Source: Lithodes maja (lineage: Eukaryota > Arthropoda > Malacostraca > Decapoda > Lithodidae). From it: a stretch of 64,000 nt of DNA. The stretch's first letter is position 1. The number at the start of each line of letters is the position of its first letter. Positions 31,461-42,299 of the stretch are shown in pieces. The position numbers and the translations under genes were made by a program. The notes beneath the pieces are model-generated. The model did not search any database. It was not told the origin of the DNA and saw only the letters and a list, made by a program, of their open reading frames with translations. The stretch is taken from positions 62,001 through 126,000 of the forward strand of contig JBAKBP010001389.1 of assembly GCA_037953745.1 (NCBI GenBank). The letters are read 5' to 3'.

Positions 31461-32529
31461 GTCTGGCGGTGAGGTGATCAGCTGTGCGCCGTGAGCGGCT
31501 GATGGTGTGTGAGCGCGTGAGATGAGGACAGGTTGTGGGCTCCCCCTTGCCCCCCTCCCACCCCTACCTGTATTTGTTGTTTTATGTCCTTGTTCTTGTT
31601 TGCATGTGACCGAGGGCATAAATGGTTCTTTGGGTCATGGTTATTAACAAAAATATGATTAGTGACTTAGTCACTTAGTGACATAGTCACTTAGCCGGTG
31701 AGCCGGAAACGTTTAGTGTTTTGTAAAAATGAACTCACCTTAAAATATAAGGTGTTGGCCTCCTCCCGTGGTTATTACTTGGCCGAAAGGGATCGTTCTA
31801 ATTGTTGAAGAGAATCTTCTCCAGTAATGCAGCAGCTCGCCTGTGAATAATACCAAGGCGTCAATGTTGCATGGTGGAAATAATACCGGAATTATTAGAT
31901 CTGCTTAGATTTGGCAAAATAGGATCTAGTCATGCATCGTTTATTTTTAAATAAACTGTAGTTGCCTTTTATGTAAGAAATAGTCTAGTGAATTATTACC
32001 CGGTATCACTGGGTATAATTACTTGGTAATTTTTTAGTCAGGTATAGCCTTTTTAGAAAGGGAAAGAAAACTTGTACTTGTTTCCTGGAAATTAATTACA
32101 ATTATGTAATTAGTGAGAATCTACTTAGTAGGTGAACCTGAAACTTCTAGAGTTTTGCCCAGTGAACTCACCTTAAAGATTACGGTTTTGTTAGCCGAGT
32201 GAAGGGAGTAACAGGCGAGATGGTTAGGTCTACCCTGGCCTTGAAATCTGGAATACTGTTCATCTCCTGCTGTGGTTATCACTTGGTCGGGAGGGAACGT
32301 TTTGATTGATGTCCAGATTCTTCTCTGGTAACGCAGCGCATTACCTGAGCCTGTGAATCATACCAAGGAGTCAATGTTGCATAGAGAGATGTAAATAGTA
32401 CTTATTAGGCCTACGTAACTTGGGCAAAATTAGGATCTAGCCTTGTATTGTTTACTTTAAATAAACTAATTAGATAGAAGTACTTATTTAAGCTCTCGTT
32501 TCTATCGTAAGTCTGATAGTTATGTTAAT
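31461..32529. repeat. Two diverged tandem copies of a roughly 440-bp unit
   Basis: The region 31690-31990 is repeated in diverged form at 32125-32480. Shared landmarks are AAACTTCTAGAG/AAACGTTTAGTG, TGAACTCACCTTAAA, GTGGTTATYACTTGG, ATACCAAGG.GTCAATGTTGC and AGGATCTAG. No coding frame is evident. It may be the 5' side of the LINE or a separate satellite. Confidence 0.6.
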
Positions 32530-33580
32530 TACTGGTAGCCGGGCCTGTCTCTAATATGGTATGACATCCTTATTAAAATGTGACCAAGCCTAGGGTACCC
32601 GGCAATAATTTCCATTTGATTCCATTATTGGAACCCTGGTTTGTCTTTATTAAAGTGTGACAAAGCTTAGGGTACCCGGTAAAATAATATCTGTTACTCT
32701 TACTGTTACCCGGACTTGTTCTTGTCATAGTATGACACGGCTTTGGGTAACACAGCACCTATATGGTGGTCTCAATTTTTTCGGTACCCGGGCCTGTCAT
32801 TGTGAAACTATGAACCATGTCATGGTGCCCGGCATTGTAATACAGTATGTCTGTAATATGTTAAGACATCCTTATTATAGTATGACCAAGCCTAGAGTAC
32901 CCGGCAATAATCCTAACAGAGCAAATAACAAGAGAACCCTTACATGACATGGTCACTGTTGGTCCAGCTGATCTGTGTAAACATTCAAGGTTGAGTATGA
33001 AAACGCATACTAGTAAACGTATGAAACGCACTTAAACAGGTGCCGTTTCAAAGGCTTGATATTTGTTTTGCTAAAAAATGATACCACCCGGGGATATTGG
33101 TACCTTACATGACATGGTCACTGTTGGTCCAGCTCGTGACAGCCTCCAGAGTACCCGGCTATGGCCTATTAGTATTCGGGGCTGTCTAGGCAAGGCCTAG
33201 GGTTCCCGGTAAATGTTGTCTTGGAATCCGGGTTTGCCATCGTCGTGACAGCCTCCAGAGTACCCGGCTATGGCCTATTAGTACTCGGGGCTGTCTAGCT
33301 AAGGCCTAGAGTTGCCGGTATATGTTGTCTTGGAATCCGGGTTTGTCATCGTCGTGACAGCCTCCAGAGTACCCGGCTATGGCCTGTTAGTACCTGGGGC
33401 TGTTTTTATATTTTAAATTATTTATAATACCACCCGGGAATATTTAGTTTTTTAAGTCTCCAGAGTAACCGGCCGTAGCCTATTGGTACCCGTGACTGTT
33501 TTTTATACTGGATCTGTCCTTTACCGGCAGTATTGGTACCCGGGCCTAGATAAGGTCTAGGGTACCCGGGGGCTTGAGAA
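32530..33580. repeat. Array of short units centred on GTACCCGG
   Basis: TACCCGG or a one-base variant recurs at least a dozen times, often preceded by CCTAGAG/CCTAGGG and a TGACCAAG or TGACAAAG segment. Within it, 33135-33405 is a clean 109-bp tandem repeat (CGTGACAGCCTCCAGAGTAC at 33135, 33244 and 33353). CTTACATGACATGGTCACTG recurs at about 32940 and 33104. No open frame spans it. Confidence 0.75.
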
Positions 33581-33674
33581 TTTTCAACAAGGCCATGGAC
33601 TTTGCACTCGTAAGGTTAGGCCTACTCGGCCACGAGTGTTATTTGGCGATCCTTTACGTAACTTGTACATGTTT

Positions 33675-33805
33675 TTTAAATTCTTATATCTTTGTAAGTC
33701 AGAGAGATATAAACATGTTTTGTAAATCTTTTATATCTTTGTAAGTCAGTGAGATATAAAAAAATTTTTTTTTAATTCAGATATCTTTGTAAGTGAGTGA
33801 GATAT
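33675..33805. repeat. Three copies of a 47-bp unit
   Basis: TATCTTTGTAAGTCAGAGAG and variants start at about 33687, 33734 and 33782. They are AT-rich and non-coding. Confidence 0.8.
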
Positions 33806-34739
33806 ATTCAATCAAGATTTTATTGCGAGTACTCTGGCTATTTGTTGTAGGCCTACTTGGTACTATTTGGAATAAATAAATATGAGTGCCTAAATAAGTA
33901 GGCCTAGTAAAATTAGGCTACTATAAAAAGGTTGATATTGAATTTGACATCACAATATTATGCCATCAGCTATAAATATTTGGTGGTTAACACTGAAAAT
34001 AATGCCATATAACGGTCTTGAAGGCAAAAATGTATGAAAAAGCACTCTTGATTGATTAATGTAAGGCATTAAGAATTCCACCATCACATAGAAAGCTTTG
34101 ATGGTAGATACTGAAGGTATTGCAGTTGATATGGTATGAACCATTTATTCTCTACAATGTGTGATAAATTAATGAGTAACTTAGCATTGATTGGTTATGA
34201 AAAGTAACCCCTGGCCAGAGCACGACCATGGGGAGTACAAGCAAAGAATTAAAGTTCTATGAATTTGACACTAACACAGTACTCAACACTTAAGGAAAAT
34301 AATATCAAGCTACAATGTTAATACGCTTTCACAGAAAAAAAAAAAACAAAAACACTGCAGCTAGCGGGCCAAGGCTCGTATGATAACAACATTTAGTTGA
34401 AGCGAAGTGGCGTCCTGAATACACGATCGTCGGCCAGCCTAGAAACTAAGTCCTTGCTTATTTAGGTTTACAAGTGAATACAATTAATATAAATACATTC
34501 CTAAACGCATATACAACTCAATATGCAAATAGACTCACTATGGACTAAAAACTGATGTGTTTAAGAGGAGCTATGTAAACTTAATAGGGGAGCAAGGAAT
34601 GTTTTCTTAATGGCCGGCGGTCGAGAGAGGTCGCTCCTGGGCAGGAAGAGGTGAGTCATGCTCATGGGAAACAGAGGAAGATCGGAATGCGCTGAGGCGC
34701 GGTGTTCAAACTGTGTTATTTCTTTTCTTTTTTATATCC
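33806..34739. other. No recognisable gene
   Basis: AT-rich sequence without repeat structure or family match. The 65-codon frame at 33950-34144 (minus) has no recognisable motif. Confidence 0.45.
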
Positions 34740-34925
34740 TACTTTTCAGTGGCTCCGTCTCAATGACGTACCTTAGGAATGATTATGGGGTACCCCCTAA
34801 GATGATCTTGGTTCTCGACCGCCGTAATCGAGGTTAACCCGGGCTCTGAGGAGCCCGGAACGAGGCCATATTATCATAGGCTCTTCCGTCATTGACGTAA
34901 GGAGCAACCAATAAATAGACTATGA
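34740..34925. repeat. DIRS-terminus-like segment
   Basis: Contains GGCTCTTCCGTCATTGACGT then AAGGAGCAACCAATAAATAG, the inverted partner of 4788-4840. A second TCAATGACG block in the opposite sense lies near 34760. The pattern resembles DIRS outer ends, but no attached coding sequence proves it. Confidence 0.35.
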
Positions 34926-34949
34926 TCTACATGTGAGTAAATCAGTCTT

Positions 34950-35613
34950 TTTGTTCATCTTATAGCGGCGTTTCAGGCAGTCTGGCTGCGAGATCAGTTT
35001 GTACTACCTGATGCCACGTCTTTCTTGGTCTACCTCTCCTTGCGACTCCCTCCACATTCATAGACTTGCTTTTCTTAACCCAAATATTCTCATCCATCCT
35101 TTCCACGTCCATACCATCTATGCCTGTTCCAACACATATTCTCACTAATACTCTCAATGCCTAAGCACCCTCGAATTCTACACTGGGGGTTCTGTCTTTC
35201 ATAGCAGACCCACATATCCATCTCATCATTCTCATTTCATTTTGTTCCATCCTATTTATATCTTCCATCTTGATTGGCCCGGTTTCGCTAGCATACACCA
35301 TCACACTTACAACACAGGTACTATATAACCTCCCATTTAGTCATAGGGAGAGACCTTTCATGGTCAGTAACGGCAGCATCTCTCTGAACTTCTTCCATCC
35401 ACTTCTGACTTGCGCAACTGTGTAGGCCTCAGCCCCACCATCAGCAGCAATCATGTCACCAAAGTAACAGAACTTACTGTCACATTCCAGGTGCACATTC
35501 TCAAAATCTATACTACCAGGTAGAACCGGTACTGCCAAGACACGCCTACATAAGGCAATTTCAAGTTCGCATTCATTGCCACTGATCATGACTTTTGTCA
35601 TGCATACGGTCAC
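34950..35613 (-). pseudogene. LINE reverse transcriptase C-terminal relic
   Basis: Broken minus-strand frames give ECDSKFCYFGDMIAADGG, QVRSGWKKFREMLPLL, then VMVYASETGPIKMEDI-like text. They end in VERMDENIWVKKSKSMNVEG and RGRPRKTWHQVV. This is the C-terminal half of a LINE polymerase whose thumb and tail are commonly seen in marine invertebrates. It is inserted into the piggyBac relic on its right. Stops separate the pieces. Confidence 0.7.
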
Positions 35614-35911
35614 TCTTCCCCCGAAACAGTACTAGAGACTCATCAATGACAACCTTCTGGAAGGGCCTGAAGTACGAGGTGAACCGTTCCCGCATCATTT
35701 CATAAAACTATCTAGTCTTCCACAGCTTGTCTGTACGGTGGACGTCGGTGTTGGTGACAATATGGAGTCGGGAGAGGATGTCAAGGTACAGTACCTATCA
35801 CGTGGCATATACTTGCCAAAGGCAAGGGTTGCGATGAGGTCTCCTGTTATCCAGTACTCTGGCAAAGCGTGTTTCTTGACATGTGGCATCAGAATTGTGA
35901 GGGCAAGGAAT
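35614..35911 (-). pseudogene. piggyBac transposase relic
   Basis: Minus-strand translation reads FLALTILMPHVKKHALPEYW, then TGDLIATLAFGKYMPRDRY. Across frameshifts it continues to RERFTSYF, VVIDESLVLFRGK. It aligns with 25165-25450 of the transposon at 18750-27252 and retains bases deleted there. The left end is cut by a LINE and the right end by a DIRS right terminus, so it is older than both. Confidence 0.82.
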
Positions 35912-36616
35912 ATTATAGGTTTGAGTCCCGGAGGGAAGAATGAAAACCTAATATTTAGTAGTGGCCCCGAAATCATTGACGATATGCCTATTAGTTTAAT
36001 AGTCCCCTTTCAAGCACCCGCGGTTAGCATGTTTGAAACACGCGCCGCAAGGGAAAGAGTCCTAACATCATAAGTGTAACGCTAATTCTCTTATGGAATC
36101 GTCTTTATGATTGGGTACTCACTACGAAAAAACTTAGTAAAAAATAAAAAATAAAAATGTACTTAAAATTTGTTATACTGTATTAAAGCTTTCCAGCTCG
36201 TGGATGTCTTATGTGGATTCTAGCCAAGACGCTGCTCTGAGCGTCGCCATTCCTTCTTCAATGATATATCAAGATTAAACTTAAGATATCAAACGAATGG
36301 GAAGGGGATGGAAGGGAGGGCCCTACATCGCCAATGATTTCGGGTCCACTACTAAATATTAGGTTTTCATTCTTCCCTCCGGGACTCAAACCTATAATTT
36401 ATTAGTGGCCCCTCCATCATTGACGATATCTCAAGACTATAGGGGGACATTCGTGACAATATCCAACCACTAACAAAATACCATAGGTAGAGAAAAAGAA
36501 TCATATAACAAACTTCAGTCTTTATTGCTTACATACAATAAATATTATAAAAATGGAAAGATAGCAGTGCGTTACTTCGGAGAAGATCTGCTTATAATGA
36601 CATACAGGTACATCTG
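35912..36616 (-). repeat. Right terminus of a minus-strand DIRS (DIRS-3): terminal repeat and internal complementary region
   Basis: Outer end ATTATAGGTTTGAGTCCCGG and AAAACCTAATATTTAGTAG, then GTGGCCCCGAAATCATTGACG, and ACTCACTACGAAAAAACTTAG deeper in. This mirrors the right repeat of the full DIRS. At 36325-36430 a second unit in inverted sense (TCCACTACTAAATATTAGG ... ATTTATTAGTGGCCCC) is the internal complementary region. The flank GGGGGACATTCGTGACAATA matches the sequence next to that region in the full copy. It continues, across later insertions, into the recombinase relic at 46564. Confidence 0.78.
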
Positions 36617-36620
36617 TTAA

Positions 36621-37534
36621 CCCTTAAAGAGCGGCGCTCGACTTAAGTCGTGCACCAATTTGCAGCAAGTTAGGAGCATTATTAAGGCTTTTAACCCTTC
36701 CTACCCGGGCTGCCTTAGGTAATGACAGCACGAAAGAAGGGCCAATACCCGGTATGCCTTATCTAAGGCATGAGCTTAATAGCCTAATTAAGCTTGGTCC
36801 GAACGCCGTGCGTACGACGTACAGCGTATGTCAACAAACCCAAGCGTTCGTCGCCGCACCTCCGAAAACAAGAAGGAGAAGACTCCTCAATGTTATTGTT
36901 ATGACGTCATGACGAAATTAGTGTCTGAAAAGCCCCCATACTGGCAACATCTCTGCAATATTGGTTCCACTGAAATCGTCATCACAACTGAACCAGTTGA
37001 CTTGCAGAGCTCTACTCAATGCCAAAATACAGATTGAAAACCGCACTACGATTATAGATGAGTGGGAAAGTTCTATCAGTGAAAATAAACATAAATACGG
37101 TAGCCTAGGCCTAGACGTTTTTCGGCCATATCGCCCGGGTAGGGGCGACCGTCATTGGCTGAGACAGCCCGGGTAGGAAGGGTTAAAGGGTTAAAATCGA
37201 GTGCAAATGGCCGGGAGCGCAGCGGGCCAGACAGCCGACTCCCAGGGCTTACCGCCGCCCATTAACTCATGTTCCCTGTGTTCTCAAGAGGCCGGCAGTG
37301 TAGCCAGTAGTGAGCATAGCTGGGAAAAATATGCCGAAATACGCTAAACTCCCATGTTACTGGTATCACTGTACGAGAACCAAGAGTGCTACGTAGCTCG
37401 TTCTGGTCTCATTTTGAAGCTTTTAGCGCCTAGTTTTTTGCTAAATAAAAACAAAATCATGCAGATACTTGATTGCTCATTCAGGAGGGCCTGAATATGC
37501 CCAAAATAGCCCAAAACACCCCGCTAGACAAGGG
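36621..37534. mobile_element. TTAA-flanked element C hosting a nested family B MITE
   Basis: TTAA at 36617-36620 and 37535-37538, with ends CCCTTAAAGAGC and, inverted, CCCTTGTCTAGC. The nested MITE plus one TTAA accounts for over half its length; the remainder is about 0.42 kb without coding capacity. The terminal repeat is short, so the call rests mainly on the TTAA pair and the position inside DIRS-3. Confidence 0.55.
36695..37182. mobile_element. piggyBac-type MITE, family B, copy 2 (488 bp)
   Basis: TTAA at 36691-36694 and 37183-37186. Ends are CCCTTCCTACCCGGGCTG and CAGCCCGGGTAGGAAGGG, an 18-bp perfect inverted repeat. It matches copy 1 (3402-3882) in opposite orientation across its length, including GGCCGAAAAACGTCTAGGC in the complement. 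Confidence 0.9.
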
Positions 37535-37588
37535 TTAAAGAAAGAATATCACATTGAGATTCAATTCGTTTTTCAGGAACAGTCTTAT

Positions 37589-37898
37589 ATTTATTAGTGG
37601 CCCCTCCATCATTGACGAACATGCCTATTACATAAGGCATCCTCTTCAAACACTAATCCGCCGTAGTTTGAATCTACCGCGCAGAGCATTTAAAAACGGA
37701 GGAGCCTTCATCATGAGCGCACGCGACCTCACTCATGGCTTCAGTCATTATGAATTGGGTTCTCACTACGAAAAAACTTCGTAAAAAATAAAAACAAAAA
37801 GAAAATAAGAATAACTATCTAATAAGCTTTCCATCATATCGTGGATGTACTTGTGTGGATCTCTGACCAGACGCTGATTCAGGCGTCATTCCTCCTTC
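37589..37898. repeat. DIRS left inverted terminal repeat
   Basis: Starts ATTTATTAGTGGCCCCTCC and ends GGCGTCATTCCTCCTTC. Its complement reappears at 45895-46190, for example TCACTACGAAAAAACTTCG against CGAAGTTTTTTCGTAGTGA. The right repeat carries about 55 extra outer bases that this one lacks. Confidence 0.93.
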
Positions 37899-39669
37899 TC
37901 TGCTCTGCGCTCAGCCTGCCCGGACGTGTCTCCCCACGCTCCGCTGGTTCCGCATTTGTTGCGTCCCTAGTGAGTTTTTTCTCATTTGTTTACTCCGGGA
38001 TGTATCGAGTAAGGTTAGGATATGCGTAGCAGGAGTGTCCTGGGCTGGTTGCCCGCAGTGCAGTGTATTTGGAGTCGTGTGTTTGGGGCGTCTATTTCGG
38101 ACGTACCCTCGTGGTCCTGTTGTGGACATGTGAACTTTTTCACAGTTTAGTTAGCTTGTGGTGCAGGCAGCTTTCATTACGCGTTAATTATTGCTGCCTT
38201 TTATCTTTCTGATGAGGTAAGCTTTGCTTCTGACGTTCCCTGTGTTATTTTCTTCACTTAGTGAAGTTTTTTCTGGGTTCCGAGTCAGTCTTCCCTTTGT
38301 CGGAAGTTTTTCTACAGTGGTGTGTTGGCGGTGGTTCCTGTTGTGATATTCCCAATGTTTTGTGTATATTTCAACTTTTCCTATTCCGTCTACTTAGGCC
38401 TAGCCAGCCGCTCGTAGTTTTGCCACATGTACAAGTGTTATTGTTTATTATGTATAAATATGCCCTACTGTGTCATGTGTATCCGGGTTTTAGTTGTGTA
38501 TTGGCTAATTCCTCGGACTATGTTTGTTTCCTGGTTTAGTTGTGTATTGGCTAATTCCACGGATTATTGTGTGAACTTAGGTTAGTCGTGCGTGGCTTCC
38601 TTCGTGTACAGTGTACGTTCAGATGGTGTCTGATCGGGGTGGGTGTCCTTCCGGCGGGTTTTTTCTCGGTTTCACCATGATAAAACCCGGCCGAGAGCCG
38701 TGTTAGGCCACACATGGTTTTTAACACAGGTTTGTGTCCCCGGCGATGAGGTGTCTGTGGCTCTCCAGGACTGCGTCTCTGTTGGTACCTGGTTTCAGGC
38801 CCACTTTGATTCCCGGCGGACTGGCTGTTCCCATCTATAAAACTTTGTTCTTGCGAACATACGTTATGTAGTTTTTCTACCAGGTTTTACAAAACCACAT
38901 GAAAAACCTAGCTGTTGTTAAGGGCTTTCCTCCCCGGCGATCTTTTACAAAGAAGTGGGGACAGGAACTTATGGGGTTAACGTTTGACATCTCACCCGGC
39001 GGGTGTACCTTGGAAGGGTGGGATAATCTGTTAAGTCATTCAGTGAATTAACCATTCCATTTTTAAGCAATACTGTATGTATCGCCGCCTTTATTTTTAC
39101 GGCAATTGAAGGTTCAATTGGGGTTAATATCGTTTTTTCACACCCGGCGGGTGCTCCTAGTTGGAGGAAATAAGGAATTTACAAATTAATTTTCGATTTA
39201 ACTACTTAATTCAGTGATACATTTAGGTATCGCCGCCTTCAATCTTACGGCGATCTTTTTGTGACAATTCGTTAGAAATCAGATCTCGTGTCAGCCTGCC
39301 CTGTGTTATTATACAAAAAATATTTCAAGGGCCGGCGTCTTTATGGGGGGTTGTTTTTGTTCCATTATTGAATCTTGAGACAGTCACCACCAGAAAGACT
39401 ATAATCGCCATGCTGGACCGATATTATGTCAGAGGGTATTCTTCACTTTCTTCAAAAGATTTGTTTAGATATTCTGAAACCCCGCCGCGTAGCGAGCTGT
39501 GTTCGTTGTGTCATCACATCTCGTTATCCGGTGGGCTATTAACACTTGTGTGCGAACATGTTGGATTAACCTTATGAGCATTAATTCCTGGAAATTTTCT
39601 TTTTTTCCAGAGCTGGGCTCCGGCGGACCAATACAGACCCGGCGGTAGTTTTCCACACCAGTCTCTGTC
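37899..39669 (+). other. DIRS 5' leader, with a duplicated CACCCGGCGGGTG palindrome block
   Basis: Non-coding leader between the left repeat and gag. A segment of about 150 bases is tandemly duplicated. Each copy starts with the perfect palindrome-like CACCCGGCGGGTG (about 38993 and 39142) and contains TATCGCCGCCTT..TTACGGC. Several CCGGCGG motifs recur. A T-rich tract lies at 39598-39608. Small frames here have no recognisable family. Confidence 0.7.
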
Positions 39670-42282
39670 ATGGCTACCGTGGCCCCAGTCTTTGCTTTAT
39701 GCACTACCCCTGCTTGTGCTGGTATCCCTATTTTTGCGCATACCCTTTGCATAAGGTGTGTTAAATGTCTAGACCGTTCAAGGGGTCTCTGGGTTATGCG
39801 TATTTGTTCTTTTTGCTCCCAATTAGCTATAAAAGTCCTTTGCGATAATGATAAGACCGCAGCAGTAGCGTTACGAGAAGTAAGGCAACAGATGTCAGCC
39901 TACACTACGATTGTTGCACATAAATCACTTCAATGTGATAACGTCCCTCTTTGGGATAAATTATTATTTGAACACCTTCCCCCTAAACGTTCCTCTAGAG
40001 TCACGAGTCATAAACCGGCGGAGACTGGTCAGGGTTCTGTATCTTCTGCGGCTACACCCAAACGTCCACGAGAGCCTACACCCCCGGCATCCGCCTCTTC
40101 ATCTCGGGCAAGATCTCGGTCCAGGTCACCTCTCAGACGACAGTCATCTAGTCTTGCCTCTTCACCGGCGAGTAAGAAGAGTAGGACGGAAAGTTCCACC
40201 AGTGGTCACGGCGATGATTCCTCGAAATCTAAGAATAGTTCACGGTCACACCGTAGCCATAAATCCTCCAAAAAGGATTCACATAAAAGAAAGTCCTCCC
40301 TACATTCACCAGTTCCTAGTGCCTCTCTTCATACCTCTACCCCAGACAGAGTTTGTGTTAGGTCTCAAGGGTCCAGTGCGGTGCCTGTCCTTAAAGAGGA
40401 TTTACCCATAAATATTTTGACCCTGGAATTGGAAAGTTCGGGGGGTTCAGTTCGTGATAATGTGTCAGACTCTCAAGAGAGTGTAGGCCAAGGCCTCGGG
40501 GTTTGGCGGTTTGCTCAGCCAGGGTCCGACCACCCACGTTCGACTCAAACGAGTCACACAGTAGCTGATGTCCACAGGGACGCGGCGATCCCATCCTCTA
40601 TTCCTGACTTGTCTTGGCAGCAAGGTACCCCGGCTTCGGAGGGATCTTCTCAGGAAGAGAAAGACGAAGTTTCAATAATTTCGGAAATGGAAGGGCAAGA
40701 GTCAGGCTCAGGCTTAGACGCCGCGCAGGATATTAATGATTCACCTGTAAGTTCATCTTCAAATCAATTTGTTACTGCGCAAGAAATTAATGGGCTGCTT
40801 ACTCAGGCTTTATCTAGATTTTTTGGCCAACAACAGGAGGCCCCCACGATCGACTTGGGGGCTCCCACGACAAGTTCTACGGTACGGCCTCTGATGACTT
40901 CGATTGTCTTATCTAAGATCCCTAACCCCCCCACTCTGTCAACATCAGTAGCTACCAAGCCTGCTACGGCGGCATTGACAACTTCCAATGTCAGGGTCAT
41001 CACGGATGTTAATCCACCCCCTCTAGACAAGGCACCTGTCAGAAAGGTAGCCATGCCCTTGCTTTATGGACCAGACGAGTCTTGGGTCCTTTTGACCCCC
41101 ACTAAACCAGAGCTGGCCCAGCCTACCTTGTCAGGGGAGCTCCCAGTACCGAGTGAGTGGGTCATCCAAGGCAATAAATCAAAGAAATTAAGGGCCTTGG
41201 ATAATTTGGGAAATGTACTAGACGTAAACATTAAGGCTATACCTAGTTATTATCACCAGGACTATTTTGTGTATGCTACTAAGCCAACTTTACCCCCTGC
41301 CTCAGCTTCAAAGCTATTTTCAGACTGGTCTAAGCTGGATGGGTTTAACGATATTAAGACTCTGTCAGCTCTCACTCCTGAACTTGATTTACAGACCGTC
41401 ACAGACGAAGCAGCTAATCCAGTTTTGAAGGTGGGGCAGTTGGGTCCAGGACCTTGGGTAGATTGGGAAATAGAGGCTCAAAACTTTGCAACCACATTTA
41501 CTTCGAAATCTTCCCACCAGATCCCTCAAGATACTCATTCGTGGTTCTCCATGCCTGTAGGGTCTGCAGGCGGAGTCCCGTCAGCTTTGTTTTCTTTCCT
41601 AGCTGCCCCTAAAATTAATCTTTGTGAGCTGAAAGACCCTTTCACTACCCCTACCCCTACTCACCTAGACAGAGAATTTAGGCTCAGGGGGAAAGCTTTT
41701 CGCCTGTTCTCCCAATACATAGTGTCTCAACAGGTAGCTAAGTCTTTACTACGGTCTACTCAGGCAATCGCAGATGCGGATGCCAGAAGATCGGTTGAAT
41801 TGTCCCGGCGACTGCTCCTCCAGTCGTCAATCCAATCCTTGGGTGACATACGCACCGCCTTGCTTGAGGCGGTACGAGCAAGACAAGATCTCAGAATGTC
41901 TTTAGTTCGCAAGCTACCTGATCGCATTGCGAATCAGGTGGTCATGTCACCAGTGCTTACTCCCTCTCTAATGTCCCCTGAAGTGTGGAGAACGGTGTTC
42001 AATATGGCACAGGCTTTTAAGCACAGTCCCACCCCTTCTAAGAAACCTACATTTACCTTTCCCAAACCCAGGCCAACTACTAAAGCTCAGCCAGGGGGAT
42101 CTAAACCCTTTCTTCCGCCTAAGTCTTCCCACTCCCCCCAAGGTCAGTACAGGCATAGACAGGGTAGGTTTTCAGGTCAGAGAGGACGCGGCCAGCATAA
42201 GCCAGGTCAGGGCCAGTCGTCGGCCAACACCAGCCAGCCGGCAAAGCGTCCAGCACCACCAACCCCACCATCAAAAAACTAA
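39670..42282 (+). CDS. DIRS gag-like protein
   Basis: An uninterrupted frame of 870 codons. The N-terminus is Cys-rich (CTTPACAG, CIRCVKCLD, CSFCSQL), possibly a zinc-binding module. Residues about 120-220 are Ser/Arg/Lys-rich (RSRSRSPLRRQSSS, SRSHRSHKSSKKDSHKRK). A long acidic and Ser/Thr middle follows, then a conserved block (SEWVIQGNKSKK, YVVSQQVAKSLL-like text, IRTALLEAVRARQDL) that is also visible in the DIRS-2 relic. The C-terminus is basic and Gly/Gln-rich (RHRQGRFSGQRGRGQH). It would package element RNA. The start is the first Met of the frame. The assignment rests on position and on the matching relic. Confidence 0.82.
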   Translation: MATVAPVFALCTTPACAGIPIFAHTLCIRCVKCLDRSRGLWVMRICSFCSQLAIKVLCDNDKTAAVALREVRQQMSAYTTIVAHKSLQCDNVPLWDKLLFEHLPPKRSSRVTSHKPAETGQGSVSSAATPKRPREPTPPASASSSRARSRSRSPLRRQSSSLASSPASKKSRTESSTSGHGDDSSKSKNSSRSHRSHKSSKKDSHKRKSSLHSPVPSASLHTSTPDRVCVRSQGSSAVPVLKEDLPINILTLELESSGGSVRDNVSDSQESVGQGLGVWRFAQPGSDHPRSTQTSHTVADVHRDAAIPSSIPDLSWQQGTPASEGSSQEEKDEVSIISEMEGQESGSGLDAAQDINDSPVSSSSNQFVTAQEINGLLTQALSRFFGQQQEAPTIDLGAPTTSSTVRPLMTSIVLSKIPNPPTLSTSVATKPATAALTTSNVRVITDVNPPPLDKAPVRKVAMPLLYGPDESWVLLTPTKPELAQPTLSGELPVPSEWVIQGNKSKKLRALDNLGNVLDVNIKAIPSYYHQDYFVYATKPTLPPASASKLFSDWSKLDGFNDIKTLSALTPELDLQTVTDEAANPVLKVGQLGPGPWVDWEIEAQNFATTFTSKSSHQIPQDTHSWFSMPVGSAGGVPSALFSFLAAPKINLCELKDPFTTPTPTHLDREFRLRGKAFRLFSQYIVSQQVAKSLLRSTQAIADADARRSVELSRRLLLQSSIQSLGDIRTALLEAVRARQDLRMSLVRKLPDRIANQVVMSPVLTPSLMSPEVWRTVFNMAQAFKHSPTPSKKPTFTFPKPRPTTKAQPGGSKPFLPPKSSHSPQGQYRHRQGRFSGQRGRGQHKPGQGQSSANTSQPAKRPAPPTPPSKN

Positions 42283-42299
42283 AGTCTCTCTCACTCCCG

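Noticed and set aside
33135..33405. 109-bp repeats as a CRISPR array
   Set aside because: Whole units, including the would-be spacers, are repeated, and the context is eukaryotic.
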